From NCBI RefSeq assembly GCF_009711225.1, contig NZ_WMIE01000008.1, positions 1 through 64,000 of the forward strand: a stretch of DNA of 64,000 bases. Direction: 5' to 3'. The stretch comes from Paracoccus aestuariivivens. Its GTDB lineage: Bacteria > Pseudomonadota > Alphaproteobacteria > Rhodobacterales > Rhodobacteraceae. Below the pieces are notes generated by a model. That model searched no databases. It had not been told where the DNA came from and saw nothing but the letters and a program-made list of their open reading frames with translations. Position numbers and translations under genes: made by a program. This document shows, piece after piece, positions 62,769 through 64,000 of the stretch. How positions within the stretch are numbered: position 1 is the stretch's first letter; every line of letters starts with the position of its first letter.

Positions 62769-62782
62769 CAAGGAGAACGACG

Positions 62783-63154
62783 TTGACCACCCGCACCCAC
62801 ACCGAAACCATGGATGGCGCACGCCGCTCGCTTGTCTGCAAGACCGGAAACTGGACCCATTTCATCGGGCTCCAGCCGCGCAATCTGGATGGTGATATCA
62901 AGGAACAGGCGCGCGACGTGATCGCCCGTCTGGACGAGTTGATGGCCGAGGCCGGCATCGGGCAGTCCGACCTGTTCACCGTCACCATCTGGCTCAAGGA
63001 CATGCGTTATTTCGCGGCGCTGAATTCGGTCTGGAACGGTTGGGTCGATGCGGCGAACCCGCCCGCCCGCACCTGCGTTTCGGGCGAGCTTTACCGGCCC
63101 GACCTGCTGCTGGAAATCGTCGCCGTCGCCTATCGCGAGGAAGCCGCAGCATGA
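62783..63154 (+). CDS. RidA-family protein 1
   Basis: This 123-residue RidA/YjgF protein has a TTG start after AAGGAGA. It has LDELMAEAGIGQSDLFTVTIWLKDM and PPARTCVSGELYRPDLLLEIVAVAY, but the Arg of canonical RidA lies in the RTCVSGEL segment; it appears to be a divergent (Rid subfamily) member. Such proteins hydrolyse reactive enamines/imines or act on small amines. It is embedded in an ABC operon. Confidence 0.85.
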   Translation: MTTRTHTETMDGARRSLVCKTGNWTHFIGLQPRNLDGDIKEQARDVIARLDELMAEAGIGQSDLFTVTIWLKDMRYFAALNSVWNGWVDAANPPARTCVSGELYRPDLLLEIVAVAYREEAAA

Positions 63155-63516
63155 CGATCCAGAAAACCGGACGCATCGATAGCTGGGGGCCGAAGATATT
63201 CCTTGGTTCGGCTGCGGGCGATATCGCCTCGGCCTGCCTGACGGCACCCGACAAGTCGCTACCTTTCGAGGGTCAGACCCGCGCGATCCTTGGCGTGATC
63301 GACGATCTGTTGACGCAGATGGGCAGCGGGCGGAGCGGCCTGATCTATGCGCAACTTTGGATCGCGGATATCGCGCAATGGCCGGATTTCGTCCCGATCT
63401 GGAACGAATGGGTGGGTGAGGGCATGCCCCCGGGCTTGTCGGTGGTCGAAATGTCGGCGTCGCGTCGGGATTCGTTGTTGGAAATCCGTGTCTGGGCCGA
63501 CCGGCCCGACGCCTGA
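63151..63516 (+). CDS. RidA-family protein 2
   Basis: This 121-residue second Rid-type protein starts by ATGA overlap at 63151. It has LGVIDDLLTQMGSGRSGLIYAQLWIADI and PPGLSVVEMSASRRDSLLEIRVWA, related to its neighbour but diverged (SVVEMSAS in place of TCVSGELY). The typical RidA Arg is not at that position. Tandem Rid proteins next to a transporter suggest a degradation route with an imine intermediate. Confidence 0.8.
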   Translation: MTIQKTGRIDSWGPKIFLGSAAGDIASACLTAPDKSLPFEGQTRAILGVIDDLLTQMGSGRSGLIYAQLWIADIAQWPDFVPIWNEWVGEGMPPGLSVVEMSASRRDSLLEIRVWADRPDA

Positions 63517-63535
63517 ACCGAAAGGATGCGCCGCC

Positions 63536-64000
63536 ATGACCATGCATGAGCCTTTGCTGTCGATCCAGAATCTCGACATCGCCTTCGGGGCGGATCGCAC
63601 AGCAGTTGTCCATGATCTTTCGCTGCGGCTTGATCGGGGCGAGATTCTGGCCTTGGTCGGAGAGTCCGGCTCGGGCAAGTCGGTGACGGTTAAATCCGTC
63701 ATGCGGTTGATCGACCAGCAGGGCGGTCATGTCACGGCCGGGCGCATCCTGCTGACCACGGCGCGCCAGCCATCGGTCGATCTTGCCCTGCTGGACGAAC
63801 GCCAGATGCGGCGGATCAGGGGGGCGAGGATCGCGATGATCTTTCAGGACCCGATGACCTCGCTGAATCCGGTTCTGACGGTCGGGGCGCAACTGGTCGA
63901 GGCGGTTCGCCAACACCAGCCGTTTGACGACGGCTCGGCCAAGGCGCGTGCGGTTGCGATGCTGGAAAAGGTGCGGATGACCGATCCGCTGCGCCGTTTC
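63536..64000 (+). CDS. ABC transporter ATP-binding protein, DppD type (3' truncated by window edge)
   Basis: 155 codons are in view. The start ATG 63536 follows GAAAGGATG; ATG 63542 is possible. LSIQNLDIAFGADRTAVVHDL leads to the Walker A ALVGESGSGKSVTVKSVM and Q-loop AMIFQDPMTSLNPVLTVGAQ, the OppD/DppD hallmark with DPMTSLNP. The signature motif and Walker B are outside the window. Confidence 0.93.
   Translation, partial: MTMHEPLLSIQNLDIAFGADRTAVVHDLSLRLDRGEILALVGESGSGKSVTVKSVMRLIDQQGGHVTAGRILLTTARQPSVDLALLDERQMRRIRGARIAMIFQDPMTSLNPVLTVGAQLVEAVRQHQPFDDGSAKARAVAMLEKVRMTDPLRRF

Overview
The window reads as chromosome of a high-GC alphaproteobacterium of the family Rhodobacteraceae, most likely Paracoccus. 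The reasons are the gene order cmk-rpsA-ihfB-lapA-trpF-trpB, the rpsB-tsf pair, and a complete beta-hydroxyaspartate cycle operon (bhcABCD with divergent bhcR), a set best known from Paracoccus. Genus assignment is inference; no rRNA gene is present.

Bases 1 to about 21,100 are the late half of a tailed prophage of myovirus type. The head genes are of the HK97/lambda kind: portal (cut by the window edge), a prohead protease joined in frame to the major capsid protein, and head-tail joining proteins. The tail genes follow the P2 order V-W-J-I-H-G-FI-FII-E/E'-T-U-X-D, with a T TTT TTC slippery site that can make the E/E' fusion by -1 frameshifting. Between portal and protease lies cargo: a large fibre-like protein ending in an SGNH esterase and two alpha/beta hydrolases. 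Terminase, integrase, repressor and lysis genes are not in view and should lie to the left. The prophage ends at a broken tRNA-Thr(TGT) fragment next to a 9-bp inverted repeat, the probable attachment junction. A 20-base element occurs four times in this prophage, each time just upstream of a structural gene start (protease, capsid, baseplate W, sheath). Each copy opens a short reading frame that stops on, or 6 bases before, that start codon. This is the most unusual signal in the window.

Bases 21,200 to 36,500 are core chromosome: rpsB, tsf, a LuxR-type regulator, cmk, rpsA, ihfB, lapA, trpF, a GNAT acetyltransferase, trpB, a DsbA-like thiol oxidoreductase, alkB and gloA. The start of a purine catabolism region follows (ureidoglycine aminohydrolase, an allantoinase-OHCU decarboxylase fusion, an AzgA-type permease).

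Bases 37,000 to 49,900 continue purine breakdown: guanine deaminase, XdhC, xanthine dehydrogenase XdhB and XdhA, a LysR regulator, the membrane urate oxidase PuuD with its cytochrome c domain, 5-hydroxyisourate hydrolase, 8-oxoguanine deaminase and a NAT-family urate/xanthine permease. Bases 49,900 to 55,200 hold bhcD-bhcC-bhcB-bhcA and divergent bhcR. Purine breakdown through ureidoglycolate ends in glyoxylate, and the Bhc enzymes turn glyoxylate plus glycine into oxaloacetate, so the two blocks plausibly form one assimilation route. The allantoate amidohydrolase and ureidoglycolate lyase steps are not in the window.

Bases 55,200 to 64,000 carry purM-purN, then a gamma-glutamyltransferase-like gene with a TetR regulator, divergent from a peptide-type ABC transporter operon that contains two consecutive RidA-family genes and runs off the right edge.
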